Of a stretch of DNA of 64,000 nucleotides, positions 34,264 to 47,129 are shown piece after piece. The stretch is from Phytoseiulus persimilis (Eukaryota; Arthropoda; Arachnida; Mesostigmata; Phytoseiidae), in contig CM075102.1 of the NCBI GenBank assembly GCA_037576195.1, positions 7,874,001 to 7,938,000 on the forward strand, given 5' to 3'. The notes below the pieces were generated by a model, which was given only the letters and a program-made list of their open reading frames with translations, searched no databases and was not told the DNA's origin. A program made the position numbers and the translations under genes. Within the stretch, counting starts at the first letter, position 1. Every line of letters starts with the position of its first letter.

Positions 34264-36462
34264 AAAAAATATAGAGATCAAACGACGATAAAATCGTAGG
34301 AATAACAACAGCCCACGAGGAACTCTTGTCTCGTGACAAGAGTTCGAAGTGCATTGCCAGGTCTGCGAGGCAGCGCCTTTGACAGACAGACGCCCTTCTA
34401 TCCCAGACTCGGAGATGGCGCCAGCCTCCTTATCACCGAATCCTTGCAAATACTGTATTCCGTCTGCGCTCTGCCGATATATTATGGGAAGGCGTGGGAG
34501 CTTGGCACAGAAACAGTCTTGGAAGCGTCTTAGGAAATCTCGATCGATTCTTCGGCAAGCCGATCAGCTTGAGACGTCGAGTCGTTAGAAAGCCCACAAG
34601 CCTATCATAGGGAAAAAAACTCTCGGTCTCGAAAGCTGCGATCCGGCGATGACATGCGTTATCGGGCCAAATTACCCTGGCTTGACTGAATTAGGACTAC
34701 AGGAACGGTTCTCCTGAGCCGTTTTCCCCAAATTATGGGGAGTGCAAAACCTGCTCTCGGAGGTCCTCACTGATTCCATCCGCTCTGAGGCGCCAGTTGC
34801 TGCGACGCAGAATGAGTTCCCTACGAGAACGTTTGAAAGCCGAATTACACCCGTTGTCGAGTTTCGCATATCTATTTCGCATCTCGTACGCCTCCATCAG
34901 TCCAAAAACGTTGGAGCGAAATGACGTTAGCGTTGACCGGTGTTAGCAGGCCTTTTCATCCCAATCAAGATGTCGCAGAGTGCATGCCTCGACGCTGCGA
35001 ATGGACCCCGAGAGAACAATTCGTCAGCAGCATGTGACAGTCCTGGCGGTCGCAGTAGCCTAGTTTATATCGTTTCCCTTCCTTCAATCTGACAGATTTA
35101 GAAGGAATCCGTCGTAAACATGCCCGATGGAGAGATTGAGAGCGGCTCGAAATCTTGACTCTCGGAGTGAGTGTCCCGGGAGCAACAAACACGCGCTAAT
35201 GACCCCTGTCATCTGATATTCGCATGGGCCGACGATGAAGCGTTCAGAACCTCGTTCAGATCGCTCGGATCAATGAAAGTCCCTTCTTGAGATCCAAACG
35301 AATCCCGGAAGCTCCGGCGCCCCCAAACACGAAAGAAATCCGATTGAGCGTTTCCAACTCAAGAACTTCAATGATTATCCCAGTCAGCAGATTGGTACTC
35401 TCCTCGAGAAAGATTTCCGACAGTCAATGCGCTGGCATTCCAGAGCACCGATGGAGTGGAAACCGGTTCGCAAGATTCATTTGCCACTTGCGTGACATAT
35501 CAGCGTACAACGGCTCCCTCAACTCACTATGAAGTGCAAAACCCTAAGCTCTAGTTCGCCGATCGAACTTACCGGGAAAATAGATAACAGGGAAATCGGG
35601 AAGCCACAGGGTCTCCCAGGGAATCGTGGTTTCCAACAATTCTGACTCTCTCACCGTGAAATCACTCACCATTTTCGAATTCAGTAGATCGGGTACTCCT
35701 TTTTTCCCGATTGGAGACTCTGTGATTCCTGAACCCGTCGCGAATTATACATCGATTGTGGATCACGAGCCTGTGTCACAGTCGGAGCCTCCGATGAAAG
35801 GCTCTCCCAGGAGGGATCCCTTCGCATCACTGGAAACCTCGATTTCAGTTCAGTAGGAAATCCAGTTCGAGAACGCTGCTCAAGGAAGAAAACCGTCTCG
35901 GCAGTACATGATGTTCGGGGCTGACCTCCGTATCCCGGAGCAAGTTAGCATTGGATCCCTGAAGTGAGTCCGTGGCTTTTTAGCCGGAGTTGAGCAGCAC
36001 GCGCCGATCATGTCAACACGGATAACGTCACTCGAAAGTTCGCTGGGAGTTCCTCAATTCCTAAATATTCGTTTCGGTAGTGACTTTCCACGACCCGCTG
36101 CAGCGCTGCCGCTGCAATCCATGCTTCACGTCTCAGAACGTTGTTAGTTACAGACAGATGTCTAATGTTGGTGCGTCGAACCAGGCAACCTGTCAAATAC
36201 GCTCACGGAACCGGAGCAGTGCATCAACTGCGTCGGTGTCCATACGATCAAGGTCGAAGAGTTCTCGCGATCGGAAAAGGGTCTAACCCCACCGGTTTGA
36301 ATGCTCTGAACCCGATTCATTTAGTCACTATTGTCACCGGTTCTCTGGGTCCTCTGCCGAAATTCAAAGTCGCTTGCCTGGACCTCCACACAAATTGTCG
36401 GGGGTAAGGTTCCGGCGTCACTCGGGATTGCGTCGTGGCGAGGCAATTCTCCCCTGGGACAG
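34264..36462. other. No supported gene
   Basis: Short frames only, for example 35626-35856 (+). No repeats or RNA genes were recognised. Confidence 0.3.
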
Positions 36463-36928
36463 CCCCGGCGAGCTCGTCAACTGGGCGATCGGCACCGATT
36501 CCGGAACCAGAGGCACAATACGTGCGCGTTCTATGCCCCAGACTCGACCTTCAGGCCGAGTACACGGGAAGCTCTGCCGACGCTGAGGGCACCGCCAGCT
36601 CAGCTGTACAGACTGGTCGACGTAAGTCGGGAATTTTCCCACCTTTCCTCCTTAAGCTCATCAGTCGGTCCTTCTGGATTTTTTCGCTGCGATGGATAGC
36701 TGCGTCAAAGAAGTAAAATCGAATCGTCTCGGAAAAGTCGTCGGACCGTCTGAAAATGGTCCTCCAAGCGATCCGGCAATATCTCCGCTCCAACTCAGAG
36801 AGCACAGTTCAGCTACCGTGAGTCCTGCCGAACTCTTCCGGAGATTCCTCGAAGCTGATTGCGAAGGCATTATCGTACCGTACCGGAAGATCTTCCGAAA
36901 CTCCGGAGAACTGTGCCCGAGCTTGCTC
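36463..36928 (+). CDS. Two possible exons of an unknown gene
   Basis: A segment from an acceptor at 36461-36462 runs to a GTAAGT donor after 36621 (...QYVRVLCPRLDLQAEYTGSS...). A second, phase-matched segment starts at 36711 (QVKSNRLGKVVGPSENGPPS) and may end at either of two in-phase GTGAGT donors, after 36817 or after 36928. Signals and phase agree, but an alternative frame for the first segment is equally open and no family is recognised. Confidence 0.25.
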
Positions 36929-39900
36929 GTGAGTCACGTTCGACTTTTCGAGCTTGAGCAAGGGTTGGCGTTGTCATCTTGCCGATGCTTTTTTAATCAT
37001 GCGATCACGACGGGTGCACCCAGTGCCGGCGATCTTCACTTACGCAGCCTTCAAGTGGCTCCCGATAATCACCGTCAGTCCGGTACGGAACAATCATGCG
37101 ATCCGCTCCGTGTTTTCAGCCGAGTGGGCTCAAAACTGATCGAGCGACGAGGGCGAGACTTCCTTGAAGCTGATCCAAACCCTGCCTTGTTCCATGCAGC
37201 GACCTGGATGGACATTAACGTAGACTCCGACGGGTTAACGGTTTTTCGGCGGCTCTGTCTGCTTGAATTCGTTCTCTGATGCCGATTCCGATCTCGTTCA
37301 GGGAGTCTCATCAGATGGGATGCAAACCCGATTTTGGGCCCGGAGTGGAGATCAGTTGAATCAGGTCAGAGGACCGACGGGACTCCCCCTCTGATCATCA
37401 AACTGGGGAGCCGTTATCTTTGCGGGTATCTGGGAAACCATATATCCTGGGATGGCTTCCGGAGGTCAACGAAGTTTCCAGTTGGGCATACTCCGCATGT
37501 TTCGATGTCGAGAAGATCGTCATCCTCTCACACACAAACTATGATGAGCCGCGGGAACAGTAGAAGTCGTTCCGAGCTCATCAATGAATCTTTTCCGCTC
37601 ACAGAAGCTGATTGATGAAACAGTGACTCCCGCAAGCTCGTCCTCTTCGTATCCGTTGTGCTCTATGCCAACACGAGTGACTCGCCGTGAGCGCGAACGC
37701 CTTCCCTCGGTAGATGCATTTTTTTCTCTATTGGTATTCTACATTTTCCTCATTCACAGTTTTCCTTTCTTTCGCGCTCGCAGTCTTTTCATGAATCAGG
37801 AGATCTCCCATTCGTTAGTTCTGCTACGAAAGAAAAATACTGTATCAGCGGGTTCCCGAAGCATGATGAAGCACGCCAGCTGGAAGGACAACTTTTCCCT
37901 TGTCGATGAGGTCGCCTACAACGAGCCCTTCGAGGTTTTCGAGATTTTGTCCAACACATTCCCACGACCTCTCGGTGGCCGTAGTGCGAGTGGCTGATGG
38001 AAGGATGCACATGTGTACTCCTCGGCTTCGAAGATCCTGGTACAGACGTGTTTTCGAAGCATGGCATAATTTCATGCATCTCAACCAGACGAAGTCGTTT
38101 TCTGTGCCCTCGTACTGTTTATTCCTTGGGTCCTTGCAGATTTTGCGCTGCAGACCGAGCTCTCCGTCAAACGAAGACTTCCCCGCCGAGGGATAAGTAA
38201 CTACATCCTCCGAAAAGAGGGAACGCCTTCACTGCTCAAACCTCCCTTGCGTATCGATCGTCAGTCGGGATGTCAGCAGTTACCGAATCTTGCGATCATA
38301 CGCTACAAAGGTCCAAAGTCAGATTCCTTTCATAATTGAGTTAGGATTTTTTAGCCACTGCTCATTGCTCTCGCTGCATACTTCCGTGTAAATCCCATAC
38401 AGGTTCCTGATACATGCTGTCCATTTCTGTTTCGCATAGCTCCACCAATTCAGCACCTCCCCAAAATCTCTGCATCCATTTATCCGGAAACTGGATGTAA
38501 GTCACGCATGGAATCGACCTCGGGTGGCGCCTGATGGAAAATTCTCAACTTTCCTATCTCGACTCACAGCGTCCGGCCGTATCAATTCTTTCAAACGGTG
38601 CCAGAGTAGTTCTTCCTCACACACCTCACTTCAATCCCATCCCACTGTGAGAGTCCAGGATCGTTACGCGGTCAAATCTTCCCACCGCCATTTCAGTCAG
38701 GATATCCCACTCCTACCGATACGGCAAGAGTGAAATACCCTCCGATTTCGGACGTCAGCTCTGGGACAAAAGTTATCCGTTGGCAAAACACGATCCAGCG
38801 ATTGTGAGCGAACCCGTCGAAGCACTCCTAACGTCAGATGCAAACGAGCCAGGTTTCTCGAGGAGAAGGAATCAGAATCGTGGACGCGTCCGCTACCTTT
38901 TCAAAAACATCGCGGACCAAGTTCTCAGAAGCTTTGTCATTGCACGAGAGATGATAAAAGCCGACTGATATTGAAGGCCCGACGACGATAGTTTCGTCGA
39001 CACACTTCTTGGATAGCTGCGGGCTATGGACTCCTTCGAGATCCTCTCAAGCTACAACGTTGTCGCTGCAGCCTTACAATATCTTTCTTGCTCACAAGGT
39101 CCACGAAACGACTCGCAGGCCAATACCAGTCCGTGGGGACAACCGTCGCTTTTGCCGGACCTCTTCCAATCGTCTTTTGCTTTGTCCGACAACCACACAA
39201 CCTCGCGGCTGATTCCTCGCCATATTGCTTGAACATATCGAAAGCCATCACGTCAGGTCGGATTTTGCTCGATTCGAAGCAGGGCCTGCAGAAGTTCGCT
39301 GGCGCGTGCGATCCAGAAAACAGCTGAATCGAGAGGCTGTTAAAGACGCCTCGCACACTTTTCAATCAGCACAGCCCAGTTTGCGGCACCGGGAAACGAT
39401 CGTAGCCGAGGTGGTTCATCGATTCCATGAAATATACACTCATGTGTATGAGGTTGCGTGCGGGGTGACTTCGCACGTGCTACTCGTTCATTTGATTCGT
39501 TTTCATCTTAGATCGTTCTGAACTTGTGGGTCGAGGTCGCTGCATGCATGATGGAACTGGATTACGGCCGTCGCATGTACGAACACGCGCTTTGAAGATT
39601 TCACACCGTTTTTTCCCAGCTCAGCAGCGGGACAGCTCGAATGATAAGGTCGTGCCGAATCGGACCTGATTTTGCTTGGCGACTAGGAGAAGCGTTATTC
39701 GGGCGCATCAGCAATTTACTTTTTGGAAATGTCACATTGATAGAAAACGATTCATCATTTTGACTCGAAGTGAAGTCAGCGAATCGTATCAACACATTCG
39801 TTTGATATCAAAAGAAATAAGGAACCATGTGGCTGTTTCGCAAGCCCTTAAGCCTGTGATCCGATGACGAAGACAGCGGCAGTACTCTTCCTTGCCGAAA

Positions 39901-40773
39901 AGAGGAACGATCCGAGAGCTACCTCTGCTCAGAGATCTATGGAAAGTACCTCGGGACTGCTGTCCGCTGAAGGTAGATCTCCATTGTGCCTTTCATCTCT
40001 TGCCATCTCCGCAGGCGACAGCGTTTCTCTCCCCATGAAATGAGTGCCGTCATTTGGGACAAGTAGCAGTTTGGTAAGAACGGACCTACACAGAATTTCG
40101 GGAGTTCGTTGGGTCCCACGGAGCTCCCATTAAACTTTGAGCTGAGTGACAATCCGATAAATATACTGACAGCGCTACTCATTTTGGGCCGCCACGGGAC
40201 GCTCCATGCTAGCTACATGAGCGAGTCAGAGGCGACTCCCTCGCTGGCAATAAACGAATTAAGGCTAATACAACGTTTCTCTGGCTCTGATGGTTCATCA
40301 ATCTGCGATCCACCTCTTCATCAATCGATCCAGCCAGCCTGTGCGCTTCCTTCCCCACACTCAGCAGAGAAGTGTTCGTTTGTAAGAGAGATCGACCTTC
40401 ATTGATCATCACCTCGCTGCTGCCGCTCCCAGTGGTAACGACTGAGACGAACCCCCAGCCCCCTCAGCTTCGAGAAACATCCGAACAGGAGCGATTCGAG
40501 TCGGCGAACAGCGTTCCATGTGCGGCAGGATACAGCACACGATCCGATCACGTGGCGCGCGGAAGTTTCGTTCGGTGGCTACGGGTCGAGCGAATTCCCT
40601 CCCAGCCACTCCCGGTCGAAGTCGGATAATTTTCCGATTCAGAAATGCAGGGGAAGTGGTTTTTCGCAGGCGATTCGTCTTCGTAGGAAGCTTGCTCCCT
40701 CCGAAACAGCTTCGGACATCGTGAATAGAAGCCACACGACGGCTCGACAGCGCCACTTGCCGAATCATAAACA
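36929..40773. other. No supported gene
   Basis: Around 37870-37997 both strands are open with protein-like composition, and neither can be preferred. Elsewhere there are only short frames. No repeats recognised. Confidence 0.3.
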
Positions 40774-41058
40774 ATGTCTAGTCTGGCCTCCCTTGTCACC
40801 GAAAATAACGCCCATAACCTTGATACTATCTGTTCAAAAGCTAAGCAAAGTGTGAGGACCTCTGTAAACAGCGTTGGGACTGCTGAAGATTATGTCACCG
40901 TACCGCTGCGTACGTGTTCCACCGTCGCGGCTGCGAGGAGCCGTTTATCAGACACGTTTCAACGTCTCGAGTTTTCGGCGTCTCGCGTCGTAGCCGCTTT
41001 GACCCTCTGGCGGGCTCGGAGCGGGGTCACGAGGGAGCCTTTGTTATGGGACGCTTGA
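40774..41058 (+). CDS. Possible small ORF, 94 codons
   Basis: An ATG in a favourable context (AAACAATGTCT) opens MSSLASLVTENNAHNLDTIC and runs to a stop at 41058. Ser/Thr/Ala-rich, no recognised domain, no supporting splice sites. It may be chance. Confidence 0.2.
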   Translation: MSSLASLVTENNAHNLDTICSKAKQSVRTSVNSVGTAEDYVTVPLRTCSTVAAARSRLSDTFQRLEFSASRVVAALTLWRARSGVTREPLLWDA

Positions 41059-41974
41059 TCCAGTCTCTCAGCTGAGCGTGCCTTTCGGGTCATCAACAGA
41101 GAGCTGTGCCAAAGGCCCTTTCGGGAACATCAGAAATCCAACACTGGGAAGGCCCTCCGTCCAGGAAAACTTGCGTTCCAACAAGTTGACCGGGAAAAGC
41201 GGATGACCTCAGATGGTGAGTAGTGTTCGCAGTCAGGATTTGACCCGGCGTTTCCCACCGCCAATACTAGAGCCAACGGGAGCGGTCGTTCCTGTATGTG
41301 AAAGATCGAAACCAGTTGTAAGCTCCGCGAGGTCCTGCGGCGCTCCGCGCTGTTCCCCTTCGGTGGAGCATCTCCCCTCTGGCTGGACTCCTGGAGTTTC
41401 AAGGTGAAATTTCGGAAGTCTGTAGGTTCTGCTGACGGAAAGTTGCGAGATCGTGGTCAGGAAAATTCACTCCGATCATCGAGCTTCGGAGACTACGAGG
41501 AGGAAAACAATGTCGGCCACAGGACCGATTTCAAGGAGCCCGAAATGTGGAAGGTGTCGACGCATATCAGTTTCTAAACAATCTCACGTGTCTGGGAGCC
41601 AGGATCAAGCGGCTCGAAAAATATAGTCACCGCCGATCTCTCTTTTTTTCAAGTGTAGATTGTTGTGAGAGCAAGTCCATGACATTTGGAGAATGTTTTG
41701 ATACGATAAGCAGCTGCCGCATTGTTGAAGATTCTCGCTCTTCGTCACGATTGCCATCATCAGCGAGACCATAACCATAAACTGGTGACTGCTACAGGCG
41801 CACTTGCTGTTGTCGTTGTGGTCGTTGGGCTTTGAGCTCACTTGACTCACGGCTGATAAATATTATATGTGTAGCATATCTCCCGCTCAACCCTCTCTGG
41901 CCTTCTTTCGTGTTGATACTTCAACGTCAGTGGACAAGTGGCAAGTCGGGGAGGGCTGTCCCGAACCGCGAGGG

Positions 41975-41981
41975 TATATAT
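41975..41981 (+). promoter_or_regulatory. Candidate TATA box
   Basis: TATATAT in the context GGGTATATATG. It lies about 290 bp upstream of the ATG at 42268, which is followed by a strong splice donor, so it may drive a plus-strand gene. No start site is proven. Confidence 0.3.
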
Positions 41982-42267
41982 GTGGCCTCCGCAAAGTGGC
42001 TTCCTCCATATCCCGAATCTAGCGGACACAGCAGTCAACCGAAGCTTGGCCATCCAGCAAAAGAGCAAAACAACCAAGCGACCGACCGACCGATCAAACG
42101 GCCAACAAAGCACTTTGAGCCGAGTTATAGGAGGAGTTTATTTGTTCTTATTGGACGAGAAGCAGCCACCATTAGGCACCCACAAGTTGCTGACATCGAA
42201 CTGGCTGGACGCTCTCATCAGCTGATTGCGACTCGAGTTTACGTACGCGAAAAAGACTGACGCTCAG

Positions 42268-42726
42268 ATGAAAACCCTCCAGCCTGCCACGGCTCACGTC
42301 TCCTCCAAGGGGTGAGTGAAGACATGCCAACGTTATTTCAGCGCGAATCCAGGGAAGGAACGACGCGGAGTGTTTTCACTCGGATTTCCCCTCGATGACC
42401 GGGAGTCGTCGTCGAGAAATTCCGACCATCAATCTTCGGGCGCTCGGCAAAGCTCCTCAAACGTGTTCTCCCAATCGAAACGCCCGACGACTGCTCATTC
42501 TAGAAGATATTCAGTGTCGAGCGTTCGCACTGTTACCGCGGCCCTGGAAAAATGCCAACTGTGGCTGCAGGCCATCGGAACAGTATCGCAAAGAGGATTC
42601 GGCAAAGGGGTCATTGTACTGCTCGACATATCGTCCTGCCATTGTTGTGGAGTGTTCTCTCTTGTCGCGACCCGGCGGTGCGCTCCGATCGGCTTCAGCT
42701 CGTTATTGAAATTCCGAGCCCCGTGA
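42268..42726 (+). CDS. Possible two-exon gene start, unknown protein
   Basis: The ATG at 42268 opens MKTLQPATAHVSSK and reaches a strong donor (GG then GTGAGT, exon end 42311). Two phase-compatible acceptors follow. One at 42341 would make a 30-nt intron, too short for metazoan splicing. Another, after TCATTCTAG near 42506, would continue RYSVSSVRTVTAALEKCQLW to a stop at 42726. The family is not recognised. Confidence 0.3.
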
Positions 42727-44408
42727 AGTTCAGGAGTCGGCTGAAACCTTCGGCAGAAGGGGTGGGCGACTCAACGAGACGGGGAAGGAGCGCTCCTTAG
42801 ATAGAAAAAACGAGTCGGAGCAGAACGATAATGGCCCGACAATTGTGAGCAAAGAATGAGGGGAAAGATCCCGAGGCAACGAAAGGAGAAAAAGGAAACG
42901 GAAGCGTGTGGGGAGATATCCGAGATCGCGTTCCCATCCCAACACTAGATTGAGAAACGGATCCATCGTGAGTAGGTCGCTGTCGTCAATGCCGCCGCTC
43001 GGTATCGTTCTGCTGTGCTCGTTCGGACGTCTCCTCGTCGCTGTCCGAGGCTGTTTCTAATCATTCGATCAATTCTTTCTCCACCATTCTATCATGTACA
43101 CCGTCTTCCGCGCGCTATCGCGGACCGTCGCCCAGAGCTTTTTCATGAGCTGATCAGAAGACTCGAAACCATTTCTACGAGTCAGACTCAGCTCCCACTC
43201 ATTCGGTCCCGAAGCACGCCAGGAAACTTCCTGCGTCTAGGGGGCGGGAAGGGCGCTCAATTTTGCTCCAATTCGACTGGATGTGGTCCCTCTTCTCTCA
43301 CCGCTCCCGCAGAATCCTGGCTTATCGTGAACGTGGCTTGACAGACCTTCGGAATTCCCTCTGATCACGATGCAACAACGAACACACGAACGCATTTTTT
43401 TTCCGTCAGTCATAGCGACTCGCGTGGCGGTTTCCACGACACGACGGATGGAGAACGCGACGGTAAACACGGGACACTCACGCGCATCAGAGAAGCCGCA
43501 CGTCAATCATTGCCAAAGTGAGCTGTGAACTAACGCGAGAACAGGCGGCAAGGGCTTCGTGATTGGCTCGCATTCCAACGAAGTTTTCTCTCAACGCTCG
43601 AACATAGAGACGGTTGCCGGCCCCGCCCGATTTGACACTTAGTAGAAAACCGTCAGCACACCGTTAGCTGTCGCGTGTGCCCTCTCAATCGAGACATTCG
43701 TCCGAGAGCATTTGTTCGATGCAGCCGACCAAGGCCAAGAGGGTTTATGTGAGTGATTGGCTGAGCCATCTACGTGTACCGTGCCGAACGATCCTCTCGA
43801 TTCACTCAAAGTTACGTATTTGGCCTGTACATACTGGTCCTGGGCTGCAGTCCCTGGATGCCTTCCGGAGCCACGCCTTGCCGTGACGTGGAAGCGTACC
43901 GGCTTTTCGTCAAGGTGTTTTCAACAATGTCTCAGGACGTTTCGTATCATCTGAACGGCGACAAACCAAACACTCTCGCATCATCACTGTCAGGTGGTTA
44001 TACAGGGCGGGAAATTGGGCAGAGCACATTTTCGGTTTGGGACTCGATTATGTGATACCTTTTTTTTTTTTTTCCGGAGCCGCGGTGATACCTAGGAGTC
44101 ACCCTACTGTTCTGAAGCGAGTCTTGGTCATGCGTGTCGGTCGAGGCATTATCAACAGACGTGGGCCTAGCTTCAGCAGCAGGCTGATCGGACAAAGCTG
44201 CTGGAGTTCAGGAACGCGAGGATCAGAGTATGGGGGTCGTGGGGAATGCTACGCGCGTTCCTGATGGAACGGATCGCCTCTTTATGACGCCTTTCAATCC
44301 TGGACAACGAATAGCCAGCCGCTCCATCATAGATGGTGTTCAAGTAGGATGTTTGATTCTATCAGTCCAGAGAAAATTTTCCTCGAGAGGGGAACTGAGC
44401 ATTCATGT
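42727..44408. other. No supported gene
   Basis: Only short frames. A T homopolymer of about 14-15 bases is present near 44060. Nothing else recognised. Confidence 0.3.
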
Positions 44409-44876
44409 CTACGTGGGGTTAGGATCGCGACTACAGTCAATTTGTGTTTTGAATTTGAGATTTCCATCAGGGACGACTTCTAGAAATATATTTTTGTGTG
44501 ATATGGCCGTCTCTATTTCTCCGCACCTGCAGTCGCGCACGAGGAAGCATGTGCATGGGTCTTCAAAGGACCGTTTCGGGTGCCTCTGTGTCAGTCGGAT
44601 CGGAGTCTGATTTATCCTGTTTTCACCGGAACGGACTCGACGCGAGCAACGAGATTCCGGGATGAAGTTTTTGAGACGCATCGGGGAGGCAATCGCAATA
44701 TCTATCAAGAGCCAGGAGGAATCAAGGTGCTGACGAATCGTGGGACTGGTGTGAACGTCGAGCCCGAGTTCAGCGGCCTCTAAACTCGTGTAGAGGCAGT
44801 GGTACTCCAACGTGGCGTCTCCGACCCGTGGGACGACGACGGCGGCATCATTTGGAGGTTTTCCAAGTCTCGACAA
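44409..44876 (-). CDS. Coding-like exon or ORF, unknown
   Basis: A minus-strand frame of 155 codons contains VVVPRVGDATLEYHCLYTSL, then a Cys-rich end (PCTCFLVRDCRCGE). It is open a little upstream to an acceptor-like TTTCAG near 44885. No in-frame ATG at its start (the first codon is TTG), so it is more likely an internal exon than a complete gene. A plus-strand frame overlaps part. Family unknown. Confidence 0.3.
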   Translation of the reverse strand: MSRLGKPPNDAAVVVPRVGDATLEYHCLYTSLEAAELGLDVHTSPTIRQHLDSSWLLIDIAIASPMRLKNFIPESRCSRRVRSGENRINQTPIRLTQRHPKRSFEDPCTCFLVRDCRCGEIETAISHKNIFLEVVPDGNLKFKTQIDCSRDPNPT

Positions 44877-46245
44877 AGACGCTGAAATCTCCTCTAATTG
44901 TCAAGGATCGCCCGCCCTCGAGACTGCCGCAATGCAGAACGCGTCTGAGCTCTGCGTTGCAATACCTAACCCTGCCGCCGAATCCAACGGAACCAAGAGC
45001 TCATTCTGAATGAGTGATGGAACGAGGCACCAACCAGCTTAAGACGACGTTTCGCGACGAATGCTCTTCCTATCGGTTCAATCAATGGTTCGCGCTCATT
45101 TCCCACATAATCCCTCAGCGGCCGAGTTTCAGTCCGGTTATGTCAAACAAATATCCCGAGGAACAACGATCCCTGGAGCTCTGTATGTTATGCCGGACTT
45201 TTCTGACCAAGACTCAGCGAAGTCGCGAGAAACGATACGTGCGTCCAATGGTTTTCCATCATGATCAACATCGAGATAGTTTCTCCCGTGATTGGAGCCC
45301 GGAGGAATGTCCCGCTCCGCCCACCAAGCGGGGGCGTCTCCGTCTGAAAACGAAGTTGATGCGGTTCATGTAGATTGCGATCGAGGCAATATACATAGAA
45401 GAGACTGTCCTTCCCGGCGCAGCCGCATCACGCATGGTGGCGCGAGGAGGAAGCAGGCACCCTCCAAATCCAAGCGTCATCTTCGAACGCTTCGTCGATC
45501 AAGTTTCATCGAATAGAAGGGAACAAATTTCAGAAGAGGAGCCGAAATTCCTCCAAGGCGGTTTCGGAGATAATGAGGGACATCTACTCCGGACAGCGAG
45601 AGCGCTCAGAGAAATGGAGTCACCGTTCCGAAACGGATCGTACGCATTCATTTAAAACGATACATGGCTTCCCAGCCGAAGTGCAAAAGATCGCTGCCCG
45701 TTGGATGCAAGAACGGAGCCCGGCAAGTTCGCGATAAAGCGTGAACCGAATTGTTCCTTACGCTCGCGTGCCGGGCAGATCGGCAGCGCAGCTCGGAACC
45801 ATCGTCCATATCTCAAGCGCTAGGTGTCGATTTGTGCTATATTCATAACTATTGGAAGTTCTCCTCCTAGGCTACAGATATGCAAGATCCTGATGACTCC
45901 CTAAACAGTTACAAGCCGGAAAGAAGGAGGCGGAACGATCGGAAGAAGAATGTGTTCTACGATCATTCGCCTCCTCCATTCCAAACCTCACGAATGCCAA
46001 ACGCCTTCAGGAGCTCTCCTCTGCTTCTTTGTTCTCTCCTGACGGATTGGGTTTCGCGAAGTTATCGGAAGTTGCTAATGACGCGCAGATTTTCTTACAT
46101 GCTCCGAGCGCTTCTGTGCTGCTTGCCTGATAAAACTCGCATCCCGGGTCCCTGAGGCTTCCGAGGACGAGTTATCCTGACCGGTACGGGTTGTTGACCT
46201 AGATTCCTTCCTAAGGAAAGCTAATCCTCGGTGGCAAACACTCAA
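44877..46245. other. No supported gene
   Basis: Frames at 45014-45373 (+) and 45265-45480 (-) are unrecognised. No repeats noticed. Confidence 0.3.
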
Positions 46246-46803
46246 TTAATCTCCGTTATAGCCTCTGGTTGTGATACGCTGTTCTCCAGTGGTGGTCTCC
46301 GGTGAGCGCTTGCGAGCCCCAGGGGTCGTCGATGTCGAGATCGGTTTCTCATGACGTTGCGCGTTGTAAGCAGATGCCACTCTCATTGCCATGCCCGATA
46401 TTATCGATGTGTGCCACAGCATCTGTGGCTTTTGTTCAACATCAAACGTTTCCTCGTGCAAAAGCGCCAGCGCAGCGTTCCATTGCCCCGCAGAGAGGAT
46501 GGTTTCGAACAGGGAACGACCGGTGCGGTCTGGGCGATGACCGCGCTTACCCAAAAGCGCGTCGAGAGCATCGAAGTCGAAATATTCCTCGATTCCGAAA
46601 AGCGTATCGTGGCGCCCCATTCGGGTTCCCGTTTCGAGCATCGATCTCCGAGAATCGACGTCGATCGGTTCCGCAGAGTGTATCGTGTCACGCAACAGCT
46701 TGGCGTTGCTTTTGTAGTGGATTCTAATGTTCGCCGTGGCCTGTTCACGATGCCGCGACTCCTCTCGCTGCAGCCACCGCGCTTTCTAGACCTCCGTTTC
46801 CAT
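46246..46803 (-). CDS. Coding-like ORF, unknown, with an early in-frame TAG
   Basis: A frame of 179 codons is open from 46785 to a TAA at 46246-46248. It reads KARWLQREESRHREQATANI, then a folded-looking part (LFGIEEYFDFDALDALLGKR, LSAGQWNAALALLHEETFDV), then a Ser/Thr-rich tail. Immediately upstream in the same frame is ATG GAA ACG GAG GTC TAG (46803-46786). Either GTCTAG is the acceptor of an upstream exon, or the gene carries a premature stop, or translation starts at the internal ATG before LETGTRMGRHD. A plus-strand frame of 209 codons overlaps most of it. Family unknown. Confidence 0.38.
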
Positions 46804-47096
46804 GCGGGGTCTACTGGACAGGGGGTTACGGAGGACATGGCAACAACGGTCGGAGGGGGAATCCAGAGACTCTGCGGCGGTCAACGCAAGACGAGGGGAA
46901 TTGGCTTCATTGGTGAACGACGCGCCTGGCTGACGGCTTCGTTGTTCCCCCAGGATTCACGTCGGCACGGCGAGCGTTAAAAATGCTCGAATTTTTCTTA
47001 GTCGGGTCGCTTTTTCGTTTTTTTTTTTTCTCAAATTCCCAAGCCGCAACCGCCGTGACGACTTTCCCTGTTGAAGCGACCTCCTGCGACGACCGC

Positions 47097-47111
47097 AGCG
47101 CCCTCTGGCGG
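47097..47111 (-). promoter_or_regulatory. CTCF-like site
   Basis: AGCGCCCTCTGGCGG resembles the reverse complement of the conserved animal CTCF core. It lies at the edge of the CpG-rich promoter-like region. A shorter similar match, CCCTCTGGCGGG, is near 41000. Functional assignment is inference. Confidence 0.3.
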
Positions 47112-47129
47112 GTGAACCTCTACTGGGTT

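Noticed and set aside
37845-38084. Opposed coding-like peptides near 37.87-38.0 kb
   Set aside because: Both strands read as plausible protein and neither has a complete splice model, so no gene was called.
42312-42341. 30-nt GT...AG intron
   Set aside because: Phase fits, but the length is below what metazoan spliceosomes are known to remove; the more distant acceptor is more plausible.
46351-46980. 209-codon plus-strand frame
   Set aside because: Arg-rich mirror of the minus-strand ORF at 46246-46785, which has the more protein-like composition. Not conclusive, so the minus call is kept at low confidence.
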